From Hyphomicrobium sulfonivorans (GTDB taxonomy: Bacteria; Pseudomonadota; Alphaproteobacteria; Rhizobiales; Hyphomicrobiaceae), in assembly GCF_013306565.1 (NCBI RefSeq), contig NZ_PZPO01000005.1:310001-374000 (forward strand): 64,000 nt of DNA. Direction: 5' to 3'. The position numbers were made by a program, and so were the translations under genes. Below are positions 46,335-55,690 of this stretch, piece after piece. Every line of letters begins with the position of its first letter. Positions within the stretch are counted from its first letter, which is position 1. Below the pieces are notes generated by a model that was given only the letters and a program-made list of their open reading frames with translations, did no database searches and was not told the DNA's origin.

Positions 46335-49121
46335 TCACCAAGCGACTTTGACGCCGAGTTTGCCGTCGTAGGCGTTGCCGTCGGCGTGTTCACCGATGCC
46401 GACAAGGTAGGACGCGTTGGCGTAGATCGCCGCGCCATCGCCAATGTCGGTTGAGAAGCCGGTGTTGATCTCGAGCGTGGTGCCGCCCATGTCGGCCGCA
46501 AACGGGATGAACCCGGTGGCAGACGAGAACTTTGTCTTCGGATCGCCGAGGAATTCGTACCAGAAGTTCGGACGCACCCAGGCGGTGAAGGTTGACGGTG
46601 CTCCGGTCAGCCAGGTCGGCGTACCGAAGTCCTGCGCGAAGCGAACGCCCACGCGTCCCACCAGTGAATTGACGTTATCGAAGTGCACCTGCGCGGCGAC
46701 ATCCGATCCGTTGTTGAGGTTGATGGTCTGATAGGCGAGCTGCGCCTGCGGTTCGATGCTGAAGCCGCCGGGGCCGGTGTAAACCGGATAGCCACCTTCG
46801 AGCGAGGCACCGAAGGCGCCGCCATCGGTTTTGAGCTTGTCGATGCGGTTCGACTTGGCGTCAATATCGTACCACGAGCCCAACAGCAGCGCGTCGACGT
46901 AAGCATTTTCTGGCGTGTAGTGGGTCCAGTAGGCGCCCCAGCTATAGGCCATGAAAGAATTCTCGCCAGCCTTGCCGTCGCCGATGTGCTGCACATCGCC
47001 CGAGCCGCGGCCGATGGCGAAGAACGCACCGGCGTGATTGCGTGACGTGCCGACATCGCCATCGCGATAAAGGTCGACACCGCCCTGGAAAGCCCAGAAG
47101 TCATAATCGTACTTGGGGCCGGCGCCGTAGATGCCGCCCTTACCACCATCGCGATCGCCGTGCTGACCGATCACACGCGCCCATGCTGCATTCGGTGCGC
47201 CTTCAGCGTATGAACTGACCGACGTACCCCGCCGCTCATGCAGCGTGTCGAGCATCAGACGGCCGTAGAGCAGCGTCATTGCCGGCACGGCGGCGTAGAG
47301 CGATGTCTCCGGCCGGTAGTTGGGAACATCAGGGCCGCAGATCGGCGCGGAAGGATCGAGTGCGCAGTCGAGAGTTGAGCGCAAGTACCAGGCATTGGGG
47401 TTGGTGGCATCAACGCTGCCGCGATAAAGCGAGTATTCATAAGGACCAGCAATGACCGGGGCGGCAAGTGAGAACAGTCCCGGCACCGTCGAGCCGCCGT
47501 TGATCGCATCGACGACAATAATTCCGTTGAGCTGCGTGAGATCACCTGCGCCGCCGACGTTATTGACGCTGAGCAGCGAGGTGCCGGTGGCCGCTCCAGT
47601 ATCAATCACCAGCATATCGGATGGCGATCCATCAGCGCCCAGAACCGTGTTGATACCGAAAGTGCCACCCTGACCGATGTAGTTCACCGCCGTCAGTGTT
47701 TTGAACGGCCCCGCACTCGAACCCGGCGGCGTGAAGTGCACGAGACTGCCGGCACCGTTCGTTAGGCTAGTCACGTTGGAGTCAGCGGTGACAGTCCAGT
47801 CTGTCGCTTGCAGATAGAGATTGGAAGCGCCTCCCGCAGCCGTGATAGCAGATCCCGTAACGGCCGAGCCGACGGCGTTGAGGTTTAGTGTCGCTGTGCT
47901 ATCAACGTTCAGCAATTCTTCTCCGCCGGTAACTGTCGAATCGATGACAGTAGCGAGCAGCATTCCATTTTGAACCCTAAAGCCCGCACCATCCACTGCA
48001 CTCAACGTGCTGTTGTAGGTAGTCATGGCATTGCCGATGCCAGTAGCGCGTACGAGATCGGCATTTGTTCCGGAAGTCGTAAGCGTACTTTGAGAGACCA
48101 TAACGGAACCGTCGATTTCCAACACTACTGCTGCTGCGTCAGCACCAGCGGTGCTAACCGTAATGCTGTTGCCAATGACGCTGCTGCCAAGGTCCGCGTA
48201 CAAACCATAGCTGCTTGAGCCAGTAGTGTTGATATTTATGCCGTTAGTCAGTTCAATATAGGATAAGGTGCCTGCATAGGCGCCGTGTGCCGATTGACCG
48301 TTTGTGCTGACCGTGCCGCCATCCATAGTGATTTGGGCCGAGTCATAAGCATAAAGTCCGAAGCCGTTTTGGCCTTCCGTGCTGATCGCAGAACCGTTTT
48401 CAATCGTAATGGTGGACGTGAAACCGTCTGCAAACGCTCCATAGGACGCACTACCGGCAGTAGATACCGTGCCGCCATTGAGGACGATGCGCCCGGTGGT
48501 TTGAGAATTCAAACCATGGGAATTGGTGCCGGCTGTGGTGACAGCTACATTTTCCAATGTGATAAGTGCAGAAAATCCGCTTGCATAAGCGGCGGTGCTT
48601 CCAATGCCCGTAGCATTGACCGCGCCACCGTTGACCATAAGCAAGCCCCCGGACTCAGCAGACAAGGTGCGGGACGCCGCACTGATCTCAACGCCGTTCA
48701 GCGCGATGACACTAAAGCCGGTTGAATGCGCTCCGTACGCGCTGGCACCAGATGTGACAACTGTGCCGCCGTTAATTGTAATGTCGGCTGTGTTTGACGC
48801 GTGTAGCCCGTACGAGTTGCCGGAGATGTTTATCGCCACGCCGTGCAGTAGATTAATTTCAGCATTTGCATTTTCCGCACGGACGCCGGCGGAATTGGTT
48901 CCACTGGAAGTTATTGTGACAAACCCGCTGCTATCAATCACTCCTCCATTATAGGCCCAAAGCACGTTGGCGTTGTTTGTAATCGTGCTGTACGAGCCGT
49001 TGGCGGTTTCAGTCGTCCCATTTGCAATTAGCTGTTGAGCATGAGCTTTTGAAATACTTAGAGCGGCGGCTGTCCCGAAAGCGAGCATAGCGCAGCAATG
49101 CGCATGAGCAGAACGTCGCAT
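46335..49121 (-). CDS. Autotransporter with repetitive passenger and beta-barrel domain
   Basis: A 928-residue type V secretion protein. The ATG at 49121 has AGAGGA seven bases before it, better than the upstream TTG. A signal peptide (ending ..ISKAHAQQ) leads to a passenger of about 600 residues rich in Gly, Ser, Thr, Asn, with repeats such as GLHASNTADITINGGTVVTS, GLNSQTTGRIVLNGGTVST and GLYAYDSAQITMDGGTVST, forming a beta helix. The barrel starts near AAWARVIGQHGDRDGG and ends DGKLGVKVAW. It would present an adhesin-like passenger on the surface. Same C-terminal end as the fragment beside the CRISPR array. Confidence 0.88.
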   Translation of the reverse strand: MRRSAHAHCCAMLAFGTAAALSISKAHAQQLIANGTTETANGSYSTITNNANVLWAYNGGVIDSSGFVTITSSGTNSAGVRAENANAEINLLHGVAINISGNSYGLHASNTADITINGGTVVTSGASAYGAHSTGFSVIALNGVEISAASRTLSAESGGLLMVNGGAVNATGIGSTAAYASGFSALITLENVAVTTAGTNSHGLNSQTTGRIVLNGGTVSTAGSASYGAFADGFTSTITIENGSAISTEGQNGFGLYAYDSAQITMDGGTVSTNGQSAHGAYAGTLSYIELTNGININTTGSSSYGLYADLGSSVIGNSITVSTAGADAAAVVLEIDGSVMVSQSTLTTSGTNADLVRATGIGNAMTTYNSTLSAVDGAGFRVQNGMLLATVIDSTVTGGEELLNVDSTATLNLNAVGSAVTGSAITAAGGASNLYLQATDWTVTADSNVTSLTNGAGSLVHFTPPGSSAGPFKTLTAVNYIGQGGTFGINTVLGADGSPSDMLVIDTGAATGTSLLSVNNVGGAGDLTQLNGIIVVDAINGGSTVPGLFSLAAPVIAGPYEYSLYRGSVDATNPNAWYLRSTLDCALDPSAPICGPDVPNYRPETSLYAAVPAMTLLYGRLMLDTLHERRGTSVSSYAEGAPNAAWARVIGQHGDRDGGKGGIYGAGPKYDYDFWAFQGGVDLYRDGDVGTSRNHAGAFFAIGRGSGDVQHIGDGKAGENSFMAYSWGAYWTHYTPENAYVDALLLGSWYDIDAKSNRIDKLKTDGGAFGASLEGGYPVYTGPGGFSIEPQAQLAYQTINLNNGSDVAAQVHFDNVNSLVGRVGVRFAQDFGTPTWLTGAPSTFTAWVRPNFWYEFLGDPKTKFSSATGFIPFAADMGGTTLEINTGFSTDIGDGAAIYANASYLVGIGEHADGNAYDGKLGVKVAW
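46348..46387. repeat. 40-bp direct repeat, right copy (in autotransporter 3' end)
   Basis: Identical to 34588-34627 and in the same orientation, 11.76 kb away. The repeats enclose the CRISPR-Cas locus, the IS remnant, the YdeI-like gene and the recombinase remnant. Confidence 0.85.
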
Positions 49122-50245
49122 CTCAAGTCCTCTTCGAGAATGATTTGAACTCAATGTATTAATGGCGCCAAATATCGCGCCTTGTTTCTAGGCGTCTCAA
49201 AATGCCGGGGCATAGGCCGATGACGAACCGAAAAAGACAACAACTGCCGTTGTAATCTAGGTGCCAGCAACGTTCTGCGCACATCTTATGTGCAGTTGAT
49301 TCGGCAGTTCTGTCCTCAATAATGACGTGTGCTGATTATGGTCTGTTGAATTAGTCGTAAATCAAACACAGTGCCGAGAATGATGTTCAGCGTATGAATA
49401 CCTGCAATGTATAATCGCCATTCGATAGCGCATCGGAAGTTCGCTAGGGCGGTTGCGATTTGGAAAGGCAGCAATCACATTGCTAACCTGCTCGACAGTT
49501 ACTCTGCGCGGGCAACTTCACAGCCTCAACACCGGCCTGCTTAGCTGCGTTAGGGGCCGCACCGGGATGCCTTCTCTTCGGCGCGGTCAGATAGGACTGC
49601 CGACACCATCTCACCGAATGGCTGGTCGTCCGGGCCAAGCTCATCAGGCCGTTGCTGGTCGGCATCAAGATCGCCGCGCCACCGCAAGGGCCTCTTCCAT
49701 GAGCTTGTCGGTGGCCTGTCCGCTACACCGATCCGCCTCTCGCTCGGCCTTCGCTGCTGGTTCCGGTTCGAGAATTCTATGAACCACCGGCAACCATCAA
49801 GGCCCGCTCATCGGTGGCTTGTCCGGCAGCATGGCGCTTGATCTGCAAGCTGCGAAGCCGTTCGTCTGACTACAAGCGTCGTAGTGCGAAACTACAGAGG
49901 CACGCGCTCCCTGTGCGGATCGCTGAACTTTCGTATCTGCGTCCGAACTCTCTAGTTCCGCCAAACACGTTATCTTAGTGTCCACGGAGCTAGGTGCCAG
50001 GCCAACGCCGCTTGTTTTGTGAGCGGGACGATGCTGCCGGTAGCCCGTCTATGAAGCGTCGGCACTTTCGAGTATTGAAGCGGCATATCGATCAGCGGCT
50101 CGCTGCCGGCTTGGTGGTATAGCGACCCGGATCCGCCGGGGTATGCTAGGAGGCTGGACTTTTTGCTGCGATCCAGGGGGGGCAGGGCCGTGTTTTCAAA
50201 TGAAGTCGTTGACATGGGGGGCTGACGTCGCGCCGTCGGGGGATT
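49122..50245. other. 1.1-kb gap without a supportable gene
   Basis: Short open frames exist on both strands (for example 49453-49782) but none has a ribosome site, family-like motif or neighbour support. The part 49490-49900 looks like scrambled coding debris. The first 300 bases (to about 49440) are AT-rich and may hold the autotransporter promoter. The rest up to the O-antigen-ligase-like gene shows nothing recognisable. Confidence 0.6.
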
Positions 50246-51523
50246 GTGCTTGGCACGCTCCTAATGGTGGCGATGATCGGTGCGCTCATGAGTCCCCGAA
50301 CGCTTGCGATTAGCTTTTGGTTGGTTGCGCTAGGATTTGCGGCGTCGGCGTTGCTCCGTCGACACGAACTCGACATGAGCCAGTTTCGGCCGGGTCCTGT
50401 GGTGTTGTTGCTTGCGGTTCTGGTTGGTTACATTTTTCTCGGCATGATGTGGGCCGACGTTCCGGCCGTGCCTCTGGAGAAGGGGGTGCTGGTCGGGGGC
50501 ACAGTCGCCGCGCTCTGGATGATGACTGCTCTGATCCGACAGGAGACGCGCCCAAACATCATTCATATGGCGGAAGGTGTGTTTTTTGGCCTTTTGATCG
50601 GCGCACTGTTTCTTCTGGTGGAGCAACTCACCGGTCGGATCATCAAGGTGACCGCGCTGAATATGCTGGGTTTTCAGCCAGGGGATCTGACGCCGGTCCA
50701 CTATTACGTCTGGAAGGATGGCATTCTGGACAGCATCATGGCGGATGACATGACACGCAATATGACTGGCGTGGGCGTTTATCTCTGGCCGCCGGTCGCG
50801 GCGATCATGGCCGTCTGGCGCCGCCCCAACAACGTGGTGTTCGCCCTCGTTCTGTTCGCCGTTGCTGCCGTGACGTTACTGCTTTCGAACCATGCATCGT
50901 CGCAGATCGCACTTGTTGCGGGAATTGGCGTATTTGCGCTTGCCAGCAAGTCGGTGCGCTGGGCACGCCGCTGCGTGATGACGGGGTGGCTAATCGCATG
51001 CTTTGCAGTGATTCCGCTGGCGTTTGCCGCCTACAAGGCCAACCTGCAACAGGTCGATGCGCTCGGATCATCCATTCAGTCGCGGCTGATAATCTGGAAG
51101 TTCACTGCAGAAAAGACGCTGGAGAATCCCTGGCTCGGCGTCGGCGCAAACATGACGCGTATCCTCGGGCCCGAGCTGGAAAAGAATGCAGTAACTGTCG
51201 GCAATGACCGCTGGCCGCACTCTCTGTCGCTCCATGCTCACAACCTTTATCTGCAAACGTGGTTTGAGCTCGGTGCCGTGGGCGCCGTGCTTCTCGCTGC
51301 GATCGGGCTTGCGATTCTAGGCGCGATAGCCAACCTCGATCTACGAGCTCAGCGATACGCTTTGGCCGCGTTCAGTTCCTCGGCTGCGGTCGTCGCCTCA
51401 AGCTACGGTATGTGGCAGGTGTGGCTCATCGGTACATTGGCAATCGCCGCCTTAGCAATGTGCATTGGCGTGCGAGCGCTGGAAACGTCTTCGCCAGCAC
51501 ACGCAGAAGTCAACAGAGCTTGA
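50246..51523 (+). CDS. O-antigen ligase/polymerase-like membrane protein (Wzy_C family)
   Basis: A 425-residue inner-membrane protein with about ten hydrophobic helices. A periplasmic loop contains RLIIWKFTAEKTLENPWLGV and GANMTRILG, and HSLSLHAHNLYLQTWFELG, the characteristic histidine motif of O-antigen ligases (Wzy_C). It would join or polymerise polysaccharide at the periplasmic face. Start is probably GTG at 50246 behind a G-rich stretch; a CTG ten codons upstream is possible. It stands alone, with no other glycan genes nearby, so it is likely accessory. Confidence 0.82.
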   Translation: MLGTLLMVAMIGALMSPRTLAISFWLVALGFAASALLRRHELDMSQFRPGPVVLLLAVLVGYIFLGMMWADVPAVPLEKGVLVGGTVAALWMMTALIRQETRPNIIHMAEGVFFGLLIGALFLLVEQLTGRIIKVTALNMLGFQPGDLTPVHYYVWKDGILDSIMADDMTRNMTGVGVYLWPPVAAIMAVWRRPNNVVFALVLFAVAAVTLLLSNHASSQIALVAGIGVFALASKSVRWARRCVMTGWLIACFAVIPLAFAAYKANLQQVDALGSSIQSRLIIWKFTAEKTLENPWLGVGANMTRILGPELEKNAVTVGNDRWPHSLSLHAHNLYLQTWFELGAVGAVLLAAIGLAILGAIANLDLRAQRYALAAFSSSAAVVASSYGMWQVWLIGTLAIAALAMCIGVRALETSSPAHAEVNRA

Positions 51524-51640
51524 CCTGAAAACCGTGCACCGCTATCGCGACGTCGGCATCGGTCTGCTTTGATGGCGTCGCGCTCAAGGCGCTGCTTTTC
51601 AGCTGAGCCGTACTAGCGGTATCCAGCTCAACAAATTGAG

Positions 51641-51862
51641 CTAATCTTTGACTGCACGGATATAAGTGCAGGCACCCCATTGTTTGCCTAGAAACCGTTC
51701 GATCGGAGCCGGAATATACTTTCCGATCCGCGAAATGTTAGGCCGCATGAAGTAATAGTTGTTGAGCTCTGTCATGCGGAAACCAACAGATTGGGCCATG
51801 TTTTTTAATTCAGAGTTCGTGAAAAATTCTGTGATTGGTGCATCGTCATCGTAAGAGCGTCC
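51641..51862 (-). pseudogene. C-terminal fragment of a SAM-dependent methyltransferase
   Basis: Codes DDDAPITEFFTNSELKNMAQ, then SVGFRMTELNNYYFMRPNIS and IPAPIERFLGKQWGACTYIR, the end of class I methyltransferases linked to sugar or lipid modification. The SAM-binding N-terminal part is absent. The upstream boundary is an abrupt junction to the truncated cas3 near 51855-51862. Confidence 0.65.
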
Positions 51863-52770
51863 CGCGCAGCAACAATGAGAGCGGCCTCCGTTTTGCCTGC
51901 TCCGGTTACGTCCTCGATCAGCATCAAGGTAGGGCCGGAAGGAAGCACACATGTGCACGCTGCTTCCTGCAGAGGGCTCAAAGGGTGGTCGCCGAGCTGT
52001 GGCAGCAGGTGTTTTGGGTCGACGTTCGCAAGGCTGGTGGCTGGGAGGATGCCCGCTTCTTCAACTGCTTGGCGTGCGCAACTCTGCGCATGCCGCCAAT
52101 AGTCAGCAAGGTTCAGTGTTGGCCGTTCATATTCAAACCAGTGTTGGCTTGATCCGATCCAGTCGCTGACATTCGTTAGGCCGGCGAGGTACCACGACAT
52201 CAGCTTCGCGTTTTCGCCGAAACTCAGCGGCGGCGATAACGGCGGAAAAAGCGATGCCGTCGCTTCGACGAAGGCACGCACATCAGATATTTCTTTACTG
52301 CCGAAGCCGTTCAACCAATGGTTCGGGGAGCCGGCTGGGGGCTCGCCATGGTGTCCGGCAACTGCCGCCAACACAATGTCGCCGTCCAAGTCCACGTCAA
52401 AAAACCGGGCCAGAAGCGGTGCCAGATCGAACTCTGAGTCCAGCATCAGCGCGTACCCAACATCGTCGTGCGCTGTATGAGGCGCGTTAGGCAGGCTACC
52501 CAGCGGGCCGAGATCGGATTTGGCCTGGAAGTACCGCGAGAACTTTCCGATGTCGTGCAGCGCGATCAAAAATACAAACAGGCGATGGAGCGCTTCTGTC
52601 TGGACGCCGAGACGATATGCAAGCTGCTCAAGACGACGCAGATCTTTGGCGAGCAGCGCGTCAGCGACGGCCGCCACGTCGAGTGCGTGGTAAGCAAGCG
52701 GATGCCAGGTCGGCGTTTCAGGGTTCTTCGGCTGCGCCTTGCCCCAGTAGCGGCAAACAAAATCGTCCAT
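51805..52770 (-). pseudogene. Second cas3, truncated just after Walker A
   Basis: Starts MDDFVCRYWGKAQPKNPETP and carries an HD nuclease domain: WHPLAYHALDVAAV, ALHDIGKFSRYFQAK, and AVAGHHGEPP. Then comes the helicase Walker A region LIEDVTGAGKTEAALIVAAR near residue 292. After that the frame enters unrelated sequence and stops at 51805. A normal Cas3 has over 550 further residues, so the helicase is lost. It differs clearly from the intact Cas3 at 42304. No other cas gene or array accompanies it, so it is a relic of a second type I system. Confidence 0.88.
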
Positions 52771-53009
52771 TGAAAATCCGTGGCTTTAAAAATGGATCGG
52801 CTGACGTTTATGCGGGCAGCCTAAAAGCCTCGATGTGCGAATGCCAGCGCGGGTTGCGAATCGGTGGCAATGCCGAGTTGTGCTGCATAAGGTTGAAGTT
52901 GTTAGGACATGCAACTTAGGTTGCGACAGGCGCGTTGCCTGTAAGTCACATCGATAGCGCATAGAGGCCGACGGCGATTGACTCTTGCTTCAATGTGTTG
53001 CGAATCATC

Positions 53010-53190
53010 AGGTGTCGGTTCCCAAGAGGACTAATAGGGAATGTGGTGAGGGCATGCCGCCCGATGCCACAACTGCCCCCGCAACTGTAAGCGACGAGGC
53101 GTGGTCCTAAGTGCCACTGGAGGTACTACCTCCGGGAAGGCGGGCCGCATACCTATGACTCGCGAGTCAGTAGACCTGCCGACAGCCGTG
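53010..53190 (+). promoter_or_regulatory. Cobalamin riboswitch upstream of the TonB receptor operon
   Basis: The plus strand has the core CTGCCCCCGCAACTGTAAGC (53073-53092), the CCACTGG and GGGAAGGCGGGC segments, and the B12 box GTCAGTAGACCTGCCGACA (53166-53184). The outer TGTCGG (53013 region) pairs with CCGACA to close P1. Downstream an AACCGG/CCGGTT stem-loop (53237-53265) could be the expression platform before the ATG at 53314. The 540-base gap between the cas3 relic and this gene holds nothing else recognisable. Confidence 0.93.
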
Positions 53191-53313
53191 GTCACGCGCG
53201 AGCACGCATCGGACGGGGTGTTCTGATCGTTGTCAAAACCGGAAAGGCCGCGTGTCTTCCCGGTTGGGCTTCGTTCGCGGTGACGTGCCGCCTTTTGTAT
53301 CGCGTAGGTTGGA

Positions 53314-55605
53314 ATGTCATCGAAGTCGGAGCGGGCGCGCATTGCGTGTCTGGCGCGCCGTAGCGCGTCTCTCGTAGCAATTACGTCCTGTTTGCAGTTT
53401 GTCGTAGTAACGACTGCGAGTTCCCAAAGCGCTGCTGAAGCGGATCTGCCGCCGCTGGTCGTGCAGCCGGCCGCGCCCAAAAAGGCCGTTCCGAAAAAGA
53501 AACCTCAGGCTCAAGCAGCGCAACCTACGATTAGCCCTGCGCCAGTGCCTCTCGCGCGCAAAACAGAAGACCAGCGCGCGCCGCAGGATCGCAATGATCC
53601 CGGCACCCAGGGCTTCGTCGCGACCCAATCCAGTGTCGCCACCAAAACGCCCGGCACCGTGCTGACAACGCCGCGCTCCATCTCGACCGTGACCAAGGCC
53701 GAGATCGAGGAACGGAATGCCGAAACCGTCTATCAAGCGCTGCAGTTTTCATCGGGGGTGAACGCATATCCGTTTTCCGGTGGCTTCATCACGCGTGAGC
53801 AGGCGCAGGTGCGCGGCTTCCTCGCCTATCAATATCTCGACGGCCTCAAGCAGCACGACAGCAACTGGGGCATCGAGCCCTACGGACTGGAGCGCGTTGA
53901 CGTGCTGAAGGGACCGGCCTCGATGCTGTACGGGCAGGGCAGCCCCGGCGGCCTCGTTGCCATGACGAGCAAGCGCCCGACCGATGAGCCTTTTACCGAG
54001 GTGGTGCTGAAGGCTGGCACGCATGACAAGCTGCAGGCTGGCTTCGATTTCGGCGGTCCGATCGGCGGCAATGGCGCGCTGAGCTATCGACTGACCGGCA
54101 TGGGCCGCGTGGCCGATGGTCTGGTCGACTTCACCGACAACGATCGCTTCTTCATCGCGCCGGCCATTACGTTCCGCCCCAGCAACGACACCAGCTTCAC
54201 GCTGATGGCTTCGTATCAGTACGATCCGAACATGACTATCCAGCAGCCGCTGCCTTTTGCCGGTACCGTCGTTCCCGGTCCGAACGGGCAGTATATTTCG
54301 CGCGATCTGTTCCTGGGCGAACCGGGCTATCACGACACCGACAAGCGCACGCTGAAGATTGGCTATGAGTTCCGCCACCGCTTCAACGAGACGTGGTCGA
54401 TCGAGCAGAATGCCGCCTACCGGCACATCGACATCACGCTGCAGGAAATGCAGGGCAGCGGCGTTGTTGCCGGCACGACGGCTGCGCGCAACATGTTCAT
54501 GGCCGAGTACACGATCGAGACCTATCAGGTCGATACGCGCATGCGTGCCGAGTTTGACACCGGTTTCATAAAGCACAATCTGGCGTTCGGTATCGACTAT
54601 GCGAATATCCCGAACTACCAGGGCGTAGCGCTGAACCGCACCAACTATTTCCTCGATCTTTATAACCCGGTTTACGGCCAGCCGATGGGCGCCAACCCGT
54701 TCATCCAGAAGCGCTACCAGGACTTTGAGCAGGCCGGCGCGTACATCATCGACACCATCACGGCGGGTAATCTTACGGTCGTTGCCGGGCTGCGGCACGA
54801 CCGTGCAAAATCTGCCCAGCAAACGCAGGCCTATAGTGCTGCGCTGGGTGGCTTCACCAATCCGCCCTACGTTCCCAAGGACGACAGCGCCAACACGGTG
54901 CAGCTTGGAGCCAGCTACGAATTGCCGGGCGGGTTCGCACCGTACGTCAGCTATTCGGAATCATTCTTCCCGACACCGGGTAACAACCTGTTCGGCGTGC
55001 CGTTCGAGCCAACAACGGGCGAACAGTATGAGGCGGGCATCAAGTATCAGCCGATCGGCATCAATGCGCTGTTCACCGCTGCTGTCTTCGATCTGTCGCA
55101 GCAGAACGTGCTGACAGCCGATCCGACGACACCGGGCAACCGCATCCAGATCGGCGAAGTGAACTCGAAAGGCTTCGAGCTGGAAGGGCGCGGATCTTTG
55201 GGTAATGGCTGGAGCTTCGCGGCGAATTACACCTACCTCGACGCGAAAACTGCTGACACGAAGAAAACGCCTGTCTATCTCGCCAAGCATCAGGCGGCAC
55301 TCTGGGCGTCCTATGCCTTCGATGAAGGCGCATTGCGCGGCGTTATGCTGGGCGGTGGCGTACGTTATCTCGGCGAAACCAATGGCAACGCGGCCAATAC
55401 GTTCAAGGTGCCGTCGTTTACGCTGTACGACGCCGCAGTGCATTATGACCTTGGCGTACTGTCCAACGCGTTCGACAACTGGCGCCTCAGCCTCAATGCG
55501 AAAAACCTGACCGACGAGCGTTACGTCACCAACTGCGAGTCGCTCACGTCGTGTTATTATGGCGTAGGCCGCGCCGTTGATGTGACGCTGCGCATGCGCT
55601 ACTGA
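53314..55605 (+). CDS. TonB-dependent receptor, siderophore (FhuA) type, under a cobalamin riboswitch
   Basis: A 763-residue outer-membrane receptor. N-terminal signal region, then a Pro/Lys/Ala-rich linker (PKKAVPKKKPQAQAAQP), a plug domain with TPRSISTVTKAEIEERNAET, EQAQVRGFLAYQYLDG and VDVLKGPASMLYGQGSPGG, and a 22-strand barrel ending NLTDERYVTNCES ... DVTLRMRY. By sequence it belongs with siderophore receptors (FhuA/FoxA-like), not BtuB. The riboswitch upstream implies that its ligand is a corrinoid or a cobalt chelate. First gene of an operon with a FhuF-like protein and an ABC transporter. Confidence 0.92.
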   Translation: MSSKSERARIACLARRSASLVAITSCLQFVVVTTASSQSAAEADLPPLVVQPAAPKKAVPKKKPQAQAAQPTISPAPVPLARKTEDQRAPQDRNDPGTQGFVATQSSVATKTPGTVLTTPRSISTVTKAEIEERNAETVYQALQFSSGVNAYPFSGGFITREQAQVRGFLAYQYLDGLKQHDSNWGIEPYGLERVDVLKGPASMLYGQGSPGGLVAMTSKRPTDEPFTEVVLKAGTHDKLQAGFDFGGPIGGNGALSYRLTGMGRVADGLVDFTDNDRFFIAPAITFRPSNDTSFTLMASYQYDPNMTIQQPLPFAGTVVPGPNGQYISRDLFLGEPGYHDTDKRTLKIGYEFRHRFNETWSIEQNAAYRHIDITLQEMQGSGVVAGTTAARNMFMAEYTIETYQVDTRMRAEFDTGFIKHNLAFGIDYANIPNYQGVALNRTNYFLDLYNPVYGQPMGANPFIQKRYQDFEQAGAYIIDTITAGNLTVVAGLRHDRAKSAQQTQAYSAALGGFTNPPYVPKDDSANTVQLGASYELPGGFAPYVSYSESFFPTPGNNLFGVPFEPTTGEQYEAGIKYQPIGINALFTAAVFDLSQQNVLTADPTTPGNRIQIGEVNSKGFELEGRGSLGNGWSFAANYTYLDAKTADTKKTPVYLAKHQAALWASYAFDEGALRGVMLGGGVRYLGETNGNAANTFKVPSFTLYDAAVHYDLGVLSNAFDNWRLSLNAKNLTDERYVTNCESLTSCYYGVGRAVDVTLRMRY

Positions 55606-55635
55606 CCGGCGTCATCACCGAAATACGATAAAGCG

Positions 55636-55658
55636 CGGGCAGCCGAACCGGCTGCCCG
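55636..55658 (+). other. Intercistronic hairpin after the receptor gene
   Basis: Perfect 10-bp stem CGGGCAGCCG / CGGCTGCCCG with a three-base loop, 30 bases after the receptor stop and 32 before the FhuF-like start, without a T run. Probably protects the receptor mRNA or lowers downstream expression. Confidence 0.6.
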
Positions 55659-55690
55659 TCTGGCTTCGAAACGTTGGAAGCACAGGCGGC

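Noticed and set aside
49453-49782. 109-codon ORF in the gap after the autotransporter
   Set aside because: No ribosome site, composition atypical, no recognisable family; probably decayed DNA.
52771-53009. A second CRISPR array next to the truncated cas3
   Set aside because: No repeated unit is visible in the flanks of the cas3 relic.
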